34,073 bases of DNA from an uncultured Pelagibacteraceae bacterium (GTDB taxonomy: Bacteria; Pseudomonadota; Alphaproteobacteria; Pelagibacterales; Pelagibacteraceae). Location of the stretch: NCBI GenBank assembly GCA_902519695.1, contig CABYKN010000009.1:1-34073 (forward strand). Direction: 5' to 3'. The translations under genes were made by a program, and so were the position numbers. The notes under the pieces are model-generated. The model saw nothing but the letters and a program-made list of their open reading frames with translations. It had not been told where the DNA came from and made no database searches. Shown one piece after another: positions 24,771 through 32,699 of this stretch. Position 1 is the stretch's first letter, and each line of letters begins with the position of its first letter.

Positions 24771-24776
24771 TGTATT

Positions 24777-25418
24777 ATGAATTTTGAAAATTTGCCTAAA
24801 ACAATACCTGTTTTCCCTTTATCAAATTTTATTATGTTTCCTGGAACAACTGTTCCATTGAACATTTTTGAGCCAAGATACTTGCAAATGGTAAATGATA
24901 GTATGAAAAATCATAAGATGATTGGAATGATACAACCAAAAAAATCCGGGTCTTTAAAAAAACCAGATTTATATGAGATCGGGTGTATTGGAAAAATTAC
25001 CAGCTATAATGAGACAGAAGATGGAAGAATATTGATTATTTTAAATGGAGTTTGCAGATACAAAATCAATTCTGAATTAAATTCTGAAAAATTGTATCGG
25101 GAGTGTAATGTTCAATATGATATTTTTTCAAAAGATATCTTACAGAAAAGTAATGAAGTTAACTTTTCTGATTTAAATTTAATAATGGAGAACATGAAAA
25201 AATTCTTTAAAAAACAAGGTTATATTGTGAATCTTAAAGATTTAGAAAAGAAAGATCTTAGCCAAACACTTAATGACCTTTCAATGGCATCCCCTTTCTC
25301 TTTGGAAGAAAAACAAATATTATTAGAAAGTCTTGATATAAATACGAGAAAAGAAAAAATGGAACAAATTTTATATAATTATATTAAAGACGAATTCGAT
25401 AATACTACTCTCCAGTAA
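24777..25418 (+). CDS. LON substrate-binding domain protein
   Basis: A 213-residue protein that begins at ATG 24777 and leads directly into the LON domain block IPVFPLSNFIMFPGTTVPLN (split about residues 9-28) and IFEPRYLQMV (29-38). An in-frame GTG at 24735 would add 14 residues unlike the family and would lie upstream of the promoter-like TATAAT, so I reject it. The protein has only the N-terminal Lon substrate-binding domain and no ATPase or protease. Such stand-alone LON-domain proteins are common in alphaproteobacteria; their role is not established. The 3' end is one base from the convergent UbiH-like gene. Confidence 0.9.
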   Translation: MNFENLPKTIPVFPLSNFIMFPGTTVPLNIFEPRYLQMVNDSMKNHKMIGMIQPKKSGSLKKPDLYEIGCIGKITSYNETEDGRILIILNGVCRYKINSELNSEKLYRECNVQYDIFSKDILQKSNEVNFSDLNLIMENMKKFFKKQGYIVNLKDLEKKDLSQTLNDLSMASPFSLEEKQILLESLDINTRKEKMEQILYNYIKDEFDNTTLQ

Positions 25419-25419
25419 T

Positions 25420-26499
25420 TTATAGATTTAATCCTTTATCTGACAGAATATTAGAATACTTTTTAAAAACAGAATTTTTGTTAAGTATGTTAAAAACTGT
25501 ATTTGAAATTGAATTATTAATTTTGTTATCTAGTCTAAAAAATTCATATATGCCATCAATTGCATTTCCATAAAGATAATTTAAATGTCTGGTTGAATTT
25601 TGAAAATCTTCAGCAACAGAAATATCTATCGGTAAACCTAACGAAAGTCTATCATCAACTATTTTTGAAATTATTTTAATATCTCTAATTGTCATATTAA
25701 ATCCTTGTCCTGCAAGTGGATGAATACGATGAATTAGTTCACCAAAAGCTAGAATATTTTTATGAGTGTAATTCCTAAGCATTTCAAGACTGAGACTGAA
25801 ATCTTCAATCTTACTAATTTTTGTAACTGAAAAGAAAGAATTATATTTATTAAATAAATTTAAGATTTTTTTACTATTTATTTTTTTTCCTTTATAAGAA
25901 AAAACTATAGAAGTTTGAGTATTAGATAAAGGTAAGAATGCAAGTGGTCCAAATTTTGTGAATACTTGTAGAGCTATGTTATTTTTTTTATGCTTATGAT
26001 TTATTAAAAATGTATAAGCACAACTTTTATAATTTTTTTTTATTTTATTTGTAAAAAATTTATTTGAAATAAAATTTCTGTTTTCTGTATTAATAACAAG
26101 ATCATAATTTTTAATTTTTTTTATAATAATAAAACTTGATGTGTCAAAATAATGTAATTTTATATATTTAGATTTCTTTATTTTTTTATGAAAAATTTCA
26201 TTAAGTTTTGAATATAAAACTAAGTTAAAAACTTCTCTTTTTTTTTTAAAATTGATTACATCTTGAGTTTTTGAGCCTTCTGTAAAAATTTTAATTTCTT
26301 TACTTTTCCAAGATACGATCTTTGATTTAATTAAGAATTCTAGATAATCAAAATTATCAGATGATATAGCAATTGTTCTTTTTGTTTTAGTTTTTTTGAT
26401 TTTTTTATTTAAATATATGTCAACTTTGATCTTTTTTTCTGCAAATACCTGAGCAAGAATTAAATTAGTTAAATTTAGGCCTATAAGACAAATTTTCAT
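25420..26499 (-). CDS. UbiH/UbiF/Coq6-like FAD-dependent monooxygenase
   Basis: A 359-residue protein. The second FAD-binding block is well preserved: GELIHRIHPLAGQGFNMTIRD around 253-273, matching the ubiquinone hydroxylase consensus, followed by the FQNSTR helix near 309. The first FAD-binding block is degenerate: the start ICLIGLNLTNLILA keeps only G7 of the usual glycine-rich turn. The central region is very lysine-rich. The likely role is a ring hydroxylation in ubiquinone synthesis, but which ring position is unknown. It is divergent from ftsK. Confidence 0.82.
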   Translation of the reverse strand: MKICLIGLNLTNLILAQVFAEKKIKVDIYLNKKIKKTKTKRTIAISSDNFDYLEFLIKSKIVSWKSKEIKIFTEGSKTQDVINFKKKREVFNLVLYSKLNEIFHKKIKKSKYIKLHYFDTSSFIIIKKIKNYDLVINTENRNFISNKFFTNKIKKNYKSCAYTFLINHKHKKNNIALQVFTKFGPLAFLPLSNTQTSIVFSYKGKKINSKKILNLFNKYNSFFSVTKISKIEDFSLSLEMLRNYTHKNILAFGELIHRIHPLAGQGFNMTIRDIKIISKIVDDRLSLGLPIDISVAEDFQNSTRHLNYLYGNAIDGIYEFFRLDNKINNSISNTVFNILNKNSVFKKYSNILSDKGLNL

Positions 26500-26560
26500 A
26501 ACAAAATAATTTTAACAATAAAAATTAAATGATACAAAGTGACAAATACAGTTTTGATTC

Positions 26561-28639
26561 ATGATGGTTAAAAATTTTATCAGTAAAATAGCCGATTTTG
26601 TTATAAGAAGAACAGCTGAGTTGATTGGCATTTTTCTAATCATTGGATCAATATTATTGTTTATATCTATGATTAGTTATTCTCCAGAAGATCCAAATTT
26701 TATATTTCCAGAAAATCAGGATATTAAAAACTATCTTGGCTTCAGAGGAAGCGTTATAGCTGATATTTTTTTTCAATCAATCGGTATTGTCTCGTTATTA
26801 ATTCCTTTTTCTTTATTGTTTACAGGATTGTCAATAACTATAAATAAAAAATTAGTAACTATAATTGAAAATGTTTTTTTTATAATTCTTTACACAATAG
26901 TGGCAACCTTTTTCTTTGGTATTTTTCATAAAGAAACATATTGGTTGATAATAAATGGAAACAATGGTTTTGTAGGTGATTTAGTGTCTGAAACTATAAT
27001 TGCAGACTTTTTGAAAATTAACAAAACAGCAAGCTATTATTTATTAATATTTTTTATTTTATTTTTTTTTCTTTTAAGTAGTAATTTCAAAATTTCACAT
27101 ATCTTAAGTTTTTTCTCGCTGTTAAAAAAAATGTTTTCTTCGAAAAAAGATAATTTTATTAATCGGGAAAATACATTTAAAAACAAAACTATAGTAGAAA
27201 AAACTGAGGAACAAACTGTTCAAGAGGATTTATTTACTAACAACAAATCAATTTTAAGTGATGTGAGAATTAAATTGCCTTTAATTGATTTTTTAAAAAA
27301 AGCAGAAAAAGTCTCTAACAAAAAAGAAGATGTTAAAATTGATGCTGAAGGATTGGAAAAAATACTTCTTGATTTTGGCGTAGAGGGGAAAATTAAAAAA
27401 ATAAGTCATGGACCAGTTGTTTCTCTAAATGAATTTGAACCTGCGGCAGGTGTTAAAGTTTCAAAAATTATTAATTTAGCGGAAGATATTGCTAGAAATA
27501 CAAGTTCAGAGTCTGCAAGAATTGCCACTATTCCTGGAAGTAATACTGTTGGTATTGAACTACCTAAGATATCTAGAGAAAATGTTTTTTTAAGAGAAAT
27601 AATTTCAGATAGAAATTTTAAAAAAAGAGAATTAAAATTACCAATTGCCTTAGGTAAAAGTATATCTGGAGAGCCTATAACTAGTGATTTAAGTTTGATG
27701 CCTCATTTATTAATAGCTGGAACAACTGGCTCAGGAAAATCGGTATGTATTAACACAATTATCCTATCACTAATTTATAAACATACGCCCGATGCCTGTA
27801 AGTTCATTTTGATTGACCCAAAAATGTTAGAGCTTTCAACTTACGAAGGGATTCCACATTTATTATGTCCGGTTATTACTGAAGCAAAAAAAGCGGCATC
27901 TGTTTTGGGTTGGGTGGTTAAAGAAATGGAAAGCAGATACAGGCTAATGACAAAAGTAGGTGTAAGGAACATTGATGGATATAATGAAAAGCATAAAGTT
28001 AAGATGCCTTATATAGTTGTTATTGTTGATGAAATGTCAGATCTGATGTTGGTAGCTGGTAAAGAGATTGAAAACTACATTCAAAAATTATCACAAATGG
28101 CTAGAGCTGCTGGAATTCATATAATAATGGCTACACAAAGACCAAGCGTAGATGTAATAACTGGAACTATAAAAGCCAACTTCCCAACTCGTATTTCATT
28201 TCAAGTAACCTCTAAAATCGACAGTAGAACAATTTTGGGGGAGCAAGGAGCTGAGCAACTTTTAGGTAAGGGAGACATGTTGTATATGTCTTCCGCAAAT
28301 AGAATAACAAGAATACATGCACCTTATGTGTCAGAAATAGAGATAGATAAAATAAATAACTTTTTGAGAAATCAAGCAGAACCAGACTACGTTAATGAAA
28401 TTTTAAACTTTGCTGATGAAAAGAAGATTAATGAGAAAGATAAGGATAATTCTGATACAGATGAATTGTACAATGAAGCTTTAGAAATTATTAAATCAGA
28501 AAGAAAAGCTTCTACCTCATTTTTGCAAAGAAAATTACAAATTGGATATAATAGGGCCGCAAGAATAATCGATCAAATGGAAACAAATGGTGAAGTAAGC
28601 AAAGCAAATCATGTGGGTAAAAGAGAAGTTTTAAAATAG
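26561..28639 (+). CDS. ftsK: DNA translocase FtsK
   Basis: A 692-residue protein with four N-terminal membrane helices (about 20-42, 67-93, 101-121, 160-173), a short linker (about 175-255), and the RecA-like motor with Walker A AGTTGSGKS (386-394), Walker B VVIVDEMSD and ATQRPSVDVITG. A C-terminal winged-helix gamma domain (about 628-692, SFLQRKLQIGYNRAARIID) binds chromosomal orienting sequences. FtsK pumps DNA at the septum during division. The linker is much shorter than in E. coli FtsK, as in other streamlined bacteria. Its stop overlaps the lolA start in TAGTG. Confidence 0.96.
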   Translation: MMVKNFISKIADFVIRRTAELIGIFLIIGSILLFISMISYSPEDPNFIFPENQDIKNYLGFRGSVIADIFFQSIGIVSLLIPFSLLFTGLSITINKKLVTIIENVFFIILYTIVATFFFGIFHKETYWLIINGNNGFVGDLVSETIIADFLKINKTASYYLLIFFILFFFLLSSNFKISHILSFFSLLKKMFSSKKDNFINRENTFKNKTIVEKTEEQTVQEDLFTNNKSILSDVRIKLPLIDFLKKAEKVSNKKEDVKIDAEGLEKILLDFGVEGKIKKISHGPVVSLNEFEPAAGVKVSKIINLAEDIARNTSSESARIATIPGSNTVGIELPKISRENVFLREIISDRNFKKRELKLPIALGKSISGEPITSDLSLMPHLLIAGTTGSGKSVCINTIILSLIYKHTPDACKFILIDPKMLELSTYEGIPHLLCPVITEAKKAASVLGWVVKEMESRYRLMTKVGVRNIDGYNEKHKVKMPYIVVIVDEMSDLMLVAGKEIENYIQKLSQMARAAGIHIIMATQRPSVDVITGTIKANFPTRISFQVTSKIDSRTILGEQGAEQLLGKGDMLYMSSANRITRIHAPYVSEIEIDKINNFLRNQAEPDYVNEILNFADEKKINEKDKDNSDTDELYNEALEIIKSERKASTSFLQRKLQIGYNRAARIIDQMETNGEVSKANHVGKREVLK

Positions 28640-29193
28640 TGAAATATATAATTTTAATTTTAATATTTTTTTATCCATTAAATGTATTTGCTTCATCAAA
28701 GGAACAAATAAAAAATAAATTAGATGAGACGAATAACATGTCTTTTAAATTTATACAAAAAATTGGTAAAAAAACTGAGAAAGGAGAGTGTATAATTTTA
28801 TATCCAAAAAAAATATTATGTAAATATGAGGATATTTATGAAAAGATTTTAGTATCTAACGGAAGGTCTCTAGTAATAAATAGTAAAAAAATTAAAAATT
28901 ATTTAAATTATAAACTTAAAGATACTCCTCTAAATTTAATTTTAGATAAAAAATTTTTAATAAGTAAAATAGACCAACTTGAAGTGGATCAAGAAAATGA
29001 TGAAACATTTTCTTTTGAAATTGAACATAATGATAATTTATTAAATATTTTTTTCGACAAAAAAAATTATGAAATTAAAGGGTGGACAACAACTGATATT
29101 TATCAAAACAGAGTTGAAACAAAGTTATTCAATATAAAAATAAATATGATGATTGATGAAAAATTATTCAGAATTCAAAAATATATTAACTAA
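28639..29193 (+). CDS. lolA: Outer-membrane lipoprotein carrier protein LolA
   Basis: A 184-residue periplasmic protein. The GTG start (28639) shares a base with the ftsK stop and begins a signal peptide (MKYIILILIFFYPLNVFAS). The mature part has the LolA pattern: FKFIQKIGKKTEKGECIILYPKK split over 36-58, CKYEDIYEKILVSNGRSL, and the strand region YEIKGWTTTD. LolA shuttles lipoproteins from LolCDE to the outer membrane. The ftsK-lolA order is widespread in proteobacteria and supports the call for a rather diverged sequence. The end overlaps the GNAT gene by 8 bases. Confidence 0.88.
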   Translation: MKYIILILIFFYPLNVFASSKEQIKNKLDETNNMSFKFIQKIGKKTEKGECIILYPKKILCKYEDIYEKILVSNGRSLVINSKKIKNYLNYKLKDTPLNLILDKKFLISKIDQLEVDQENDETFSFEIEHNDNLLNIFFDKKNYEIKGWTTTDIYQNRVETKLFNIKINMMIDEKLFRIQKYIN

Positions 29194-29695
29194 TATCCAA
29201 ATTTATAGTTTCAGATTTAAAAATTTTCATGCCTCTTCCCAAATAATTTTTTAAAGCATGTTTGTGATCTAAAGAGCATGTATGAAGCCATACTTTTTTT
29301 GTATTTTTTCTAAACCCTAACTTCAGAGCTTCCGTTAAGAGATATTTTCCATAATTTTTTCCGATGTATTGATCTAAAATTCCAAAATAAGCGACTTCAC
29401 ATTTATTGATCTCAGGATGGAATAAGAGCTCAAAAAAACCAACTAAATCATTTTTTTCTCTCAATATATATGTTTCTAAATTAGAATTATTTGTATAACT
29501 CATCCATTTCTCATCATTCCAAGAAAGACGATCAATCCAACGATAGCTTTTTCCTATCTGCTTATAAAAAAATTTATTTATTTGAAAATCTGGAGGATTT
29601 TTAATTTCAATTTTACAATTAATCTTTGGCTCAGATGAATTAATTTCTTCAGGAGAATTAATTTCCAGATACTTTCTATCAACTTTGGTTATCAC
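29186..29695 (-). CDS. GNAT family N-acetyltransferase
   Basis: A 169-residue protein with the acetyl-CoA-binding motif A region YFGILDQYIGKNYGKYLL (about 103-120, Q/RxxGxG-like QYIGKNYG) and preceding strands ETYILREKNDLVGFFEL. A C-terminal LHTCSLDHKHALKNYLGRGM matches motif B. The acceptor is unknown. Its ATG overlaps the stop of the HIT gene by 4 bases, so the two are likely translated together. Confidence 0.88.
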   Translation of the reverse strand: MITKVDRKYLEINSPEEINSSEPKINCKIEIKNPPDFQINKFFYKQIGKSYRWIDRLSWNDEKWMSYTNNSNLETYILREKNDLVGFFELLFHPEINKCEVAYFGILDQYIGKNYGKYLLTEALKLGFRKNTKKVWLHTCSLDHKHALKNYLGRGMKIFKSETINLDIS

Positions 29696-30057
29696 GAAAC
29701 CATTTTTCCAACTTTTTCACCACCAAACAAATGAAAATGTAGATGTGGGACTTCTTGACCACCATAGTCACTAATATTAGCAAGAGCTCGATAGCCTTTA
29801 CCATCAATCGATGAAATTCCCAATTTTTTCGAAACTGTTGTTATTCCTTTCATTAGACCTACTATTTCATCATTTGAAGCATTCGAATTAAAATCGTCTA
29901 GATCTATATATTTACCTTTTGGTATTAATAGAGCATGAATTTTTTTTTGAGGATTAATATCATAAAAAGACAATACATAATCATCTTCATAGATTTTATT
30001 ACAAGGAATTTCTCCTCTTAAAATTTTTGCAAATATATTTTGATTATCGTAGCTCAT
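29692..30057 (-). CDS. HIT family (histidine triad) protein
   Basis: A 121-residue HINT-like protein beginning NIFAKILRGEIPCNKIYEDD and ending with the histidine triad HLHFHLFGG (H105, H107, H109). Such proteins hydrolyse purine nucleoside phosphoramidates and adenylated compounds; the physiological substrate is uncertain. It lies 38 bases downstream of the pilin gene cluster on the same strand. Confidence 0.94.
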   Translation of the reverse strand: MSYDNQNIFAKILRGEIPCNKIYEDDYVLSFYDINPQKKIHALLIPKGKYIDLDDFNSNASNDEIVGLMKGITTVSKKLGISSIDGKGYRALANISDYGGQEVPHLHFHLFGGEKVGKMVS

Positions 30058-30095
30058 GAAAATTTATTTAAATATATATTTTACTATTTTGTCAA

Positions 30096-30584
30096 TCAAT
30101 CTCCAGTAATCAACGTTTCTATGATATTTCCTTCACACAGGGTCCTAATTCTAATACTATTATTATTTGTATAATAATACGTCTGACCTTCAGTAGTTGG
30201 ATTTCCACTATTTCCAGCCCAAGTGTAACCCCAATGATTATTAGGACTGTACACATTTTTTAAAAAATTTGTCATATGTATTCCTACATTTTGAGCTAAG
30301 TTTTCAAAATTATTGGAGCAATTAAAATCATACTCAGCACCTTGTTTAAAGCCAGTATACCAAGTTCTGAGTTTAATGGTGCTTTCAAATTCACAGAATG
30401 CTTTTTTTTCTTTTATAGTTTTAACTATTTTGTCATGATTTGCTTTACAAACTTTTTCTTTTGCAGATTTGGTATAACCACTATATGCAACAACTCCGAC
30501 AGCGGCTAATATTCCAATAATTGCAACAACCACTAAAAGCTCAATTAAAGTAAAACCGTTTTTTTTTGGAACTTTAAAGACCAC
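30096..30584 (-). CDS. Type IV pilin-like protein, third gene of the triplet
   Basis: A 162-residue prepilin with a GTG start at 30584, inside the end of the upstream pilin gene (11-base overlap). The leader VVFKVPKKNG is cut before F11 of FTLIELLVVVAIIG; E at mature position 5 is present. After the hydrophobic helix, the body has four cysteines (KVCKAN, AFCEFE, FNCSNN, TLCEGN), consistent with two disulfides. It resembles the two upstream paralogs beyond the helix, in VKTI, the first body cysteine, the NC segment and FLKNVY. No pilus assembly genes are in the window, so the system it serves is unknown. Confidence 0.9.
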   Translation of the reverse strand: MVFKVPKKNGFTLIELLVVVAIIGILAAVGVVAYSGYTKSAKEKVCKANHDKIVKTIKEKKAFCEFESTIKLRTWYTGFKQGAEYDFNCSNNFENLAQNVGIHMTNFLKNVYSPNNHWGYTWAGNSGNPTTEGQTYYYTNNNSIRIRTLCEGNIIETLITGD

Positions 30585-31065
30585 TTATGTCAATATCACC
30601 ACTACAAACGTGGTTTGGAATACTACATTCAGTGCCAGAGCAAGGAGTTTTAACACAAGTCCAAACTTTAATTGTTGTTCCGGGAGATCTCAGCCTATTA
30701 TATCCAACATCTGTATCGTTAGTAATGTTTCCACCATGCGAAAGTGGTGATTTGGAGGTGTCATAAGGATTCTTAAAATTTCTATTCAAAACTTTTACAG
30801 TTGTTTGTGCTACATCATTTTTCCAGTTAGATGTGCCACTTTTTGAGCAATCTAATTCTCCATCCATAGCTGTGCTCTCACCTATTGAACACTTTAATAC
30901 TTCAGTCGTTATATATTTAACCACTGCTTGATGATTTGAATTAGCTGCTGATTTCTTTGCTCCACTTGTATATCCGCTATAAGCAACAACTCCAACTGCA
31001 GCCAGTATTCCGATGATAGCGACAACAACTAATAATTCAATTAAAGTAAATCCTTTATTTTTCAT
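30574..31065 (-). CDS. Type IV pilin-like protein, second gene of the triplet
   Basis: A 163-residue prepilin. The leader MKNKG precedes the cleavage site and the FTLIELLVVV helix. The ATG overlaps the stop of the upstream pilin in TAATG. The body shows six cysteines (LKCSIG, LDCSKS, WTCV, TPCSG, TECS, HVCSG), two more than in its paralogs, with a Cys-rich C-terminal loop. Segment NFKNPYDTSKSPLSHGG matches WKNPYGETDP of the first gene. It is probably secreted as a minor or major pilin, or as a pseudopilin of a type II-like system. Confidence 0.92.
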   Translation of the reverse strand: MKNKGFTLIELLVVVAIIGILAAVGVVAYSGYTSGAKKSAANSNHQAVVKYITTEVLKCSIGESTAMDGELDCSKSGTSNWKNDVAQTTVKVLNRNFKNPYDTSKSPLSHGGNITNDTDVGYNRLRSPGTTIKVWTCVKTPCSGTECSIPNHVCSGDIDISGL

Positions 31066-31562
31066 TAATTACACCATCCATCTTTTGCAATTAAAACTGG
31101 ATAATATTCTTTGTGAGTTTTTACCCATAAAGCTATTTGTTTTTTTGAAGAACCACTTGAGCATTCTGTTTCATCAAATCTCATTCTTCCATCTCTATCA
31201 TTTGTTCCATTTCTTGCAGTATAGACTACTGGATCAGTTTCTCCATAAGGATTTTTCCATCCTAAATCTAAAAAATGATTAATAAAAATACCATTCATTG
31301 TATTAATGCCTCCAGCATTATTTGTAATATTGCAGTTAATTGATCTCTTATTGCTTAATTCCAATGTTCCTCCACCTTGCACATCACACATTCCCAAAGA
31401 ATTTTTTATAAATTTAACAGCAGTTTGATGTTGTGCTATTGTTGCATTTCTTTTAGCACTAAGTGTATATCCACTATAAGCAACAACACCAACTGCAGCT
31501 AAGATACCTATTATTGCTACTACAACAAGTAGTTCGATTAATGTGAATCCATTACGCTTCAT
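31065..31562 (-). CDS. Type IV pilin-like protein, first gene of the triplet
   Basis: A 165-residue prepilin, the first gene of the minus-strand run pilin-pilin-pilin-HIT-GNAT. The leader MKRNG is cut by prepilin peptidase before FTLIELL. The body has four cysteines (GMCDVQ, INCNIT, TECSSG, GWCN), and the last residues form a C-terminal disulfide-loop-like element. It is divergent from dctP across 92 bases. Pilin-like proteins in marine alphaproteobacteria may serve attachment, DNA uptake or secretion; the sequence does not decide between them. Confidence 0.92.
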   Translation of the reverse strand: MKRNGFTLIELLVVVAIIGILAAVGVVAYSGYTLSAKRNATIAQHQTAVKFIKNSLGMCDVQGGGTLELSNKRSINCNITNNAGGINTMNGIFINHFLDLGWKNPYGETDPVVYTARNGTNDRDGRMRFDETECSSGSSKKQIALWVKTHKEYYPVLIAKDGWCN

Positions 31563-31596
31563 TTTGAGAATATATTCTATTAAATTTAATAAAATT

Positions 31597-31626
31597 TTGC
31601 ATTGTTAAAATATATGCAACTAATAA
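31597..31626 (+). promoter_or_regulatory. Inverted repeat over the likely dctP promoter
   Basis: TTGCAT (31597-31602) and ATGCAA (31614-31619) form a perfect inverted repeat with an 11-base centre. TTGCAT also fits a -35 element with TAATAA (31621-31626) as -10 at an 18-base spacing. The repeat would then overlap the promoter as an operator. It lies between divergent pilin and TRAP genes, so either could be controlled. This is by inspection only; no regulator gene is seen. Confidence 0.4.
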
Positions 31627-31643
31627 GATTAATTTTTAAAAAA

Positions 31644-31650
31644 AGAGAGG
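31644..31650 (+). promoter_or_regulatory. Strong Shine-Dalgarno site for dctP
   Basis: AGAGAGG lies 4 bases before the dctP ATG, one of two clear purine-rich ribosome binding sites noticed in the window. The other precedes the Na+/solute symporter genes. Confidence 0.65.
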
Positions 31651-31654
31651 AAAA

Positions 31655-32671
31655 ATGAATAAATTTAAATCAATTTATAAAACTATAATTAGCTTAACAT
31701 TTATTTTTTCATTTGTTCTTACTTCAACAGCTGCTTTTTCAGAAATAGTTGGACGATTATCTGTTCACTGGAGTCCAAAGCACCACAGTGCAAAACATGC
31801 ACAAATTTTTGCAGATGAAGTAAATAAAAGAGCAAAAGGAAAATTAAAAATAGAAGTTTATCCATCTAAACAATTATTTGGAATTAGAGAAGTAATGGGT
31901 GCAGTAACTTCTGGTGCAGTTGAACTAGGAGGAATTGTTGGAGTCGTAAGTTTTCCACCAATAAACAAAAACTTTAATGTTGCTTCATTTCCAGGACTAT
32001 TTAATTCATGGGAACAGCAAAGAGGTTTTTTTCAAAACTCACCAAAAGGAAAAGAAATTTGGGGTGAGTTAACAAAAAAAACTAATTCAACATTAGTAAT
32101 GTACAACCCAGTTGGACCTGTAATGACTTTTTCAAGTGCAAAAGAATTAACAGGTATTGATGCCATGAAAGGTCTAAAAGCTAGAAGACTTTTAAAAAGT
32201 GAAGAACCTATGTGGGATGCTTTAGGCGCAAACAGAGTATCTTTGCCAACTGGTGAAGTTTATACTTCATTACAAACTGGAATGATTGATACAATTAACA
32301 GTCCTCCAGGAAGTATTGAGGCGTATAGCTGGTGGGAGTTTTTGAAATACGCTCAAAAGCCTTATCAATATTATGCTGATGCATATATTATGGCTAATTC
32401 TACTTGGTTTAATAGTCTATCTCCAGACTTACAAAAAATCATAATGGATGTTGGTAAAGAAATAGGAAAAAGATCAACTGACTTAATTATGGATACTGGA
32501 GAAAGTACTCTTAAAAAATTCCAAGAAAGAGGTGGAGTTGTTACTACACTTTCAGGAGCTGAAAAAGCTAAGTTTGATAAGCTTATGAAAGATGAAGTAA
32601 TGCCAGCAATGGCTAAAATGATTGATGCTGATGCTTTAGAGGCAGCACAAGCATATGCTAAAAGTAATTAG
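31655..32671 (+). CDS. dctP: TRAP transporter substrate-binding protein, DctP family
   Basis: A 338-residue periplasmic protein with a signal peptide (to about residue 29, ending TAAFS). The mature part begins with VHWSPKHHSAKHAQIFADEV and has KLKIEVYPSKQLFGIREVM, the ligand-contact region KGLKARRLLKSEEPMWDALG and the LPTGEVYTSLQTGMIDTIN segment, all typical of DctP. It captures an organic acid or similar solute for the DctQM permease encoded next; the ligand cannot be predicted, though a carboxylate is usual because of the conserved Arg. It has a strong Shine-Dalgarno site and an operator-like repeat upstream. Confidence 0.95.
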   Translation: MNKFKSIYKTIISLTFIFSFVLTSTAAFSEIVGRLSVHWSPKHHSAKHAQIFADEVNKRAKGKLKIEVYPSKQLFGIREVMGAVTSGAVELGGIVGVVSFPPINKNFNVASFPGLFNSWEQQRGFFQNSPKGKEIWGELTKKTNSTLVMYNPVGPVMTFSSAKELTGIDAMKGLKARRLLKSEEPMWDALGANRVSLPTGEVYTSLQTGMIDTINSPPGSIEAYSWWEFLKYAQKPYQYYADAYIMANSTWFNSLSPDLQKIIMDVGKEIGKRSTDLIMDTGESTLKKFQERGGVVTTLSGAEKAKFDKLMKDEVMPAMAKMIDADALEAAQAYAKSN

Positions 32672-32699
32672 AAGAAGTTAAACTTTTTCTATAAAGATT

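Noticed and set aside
24735..24776. GTG start adding 14 residues to the LON-domain protein
   Set aside because: The added residues do not fit the family and the region carries a promoter-like TATAAT.
31013..31282. Plus-strand open frame of 89 codons opposite the pilin genes
   Set aside because: It is antisense to two well-supported pilins and its composition (Leu, Phe and His runs) is that of a reverse-strand shadow.
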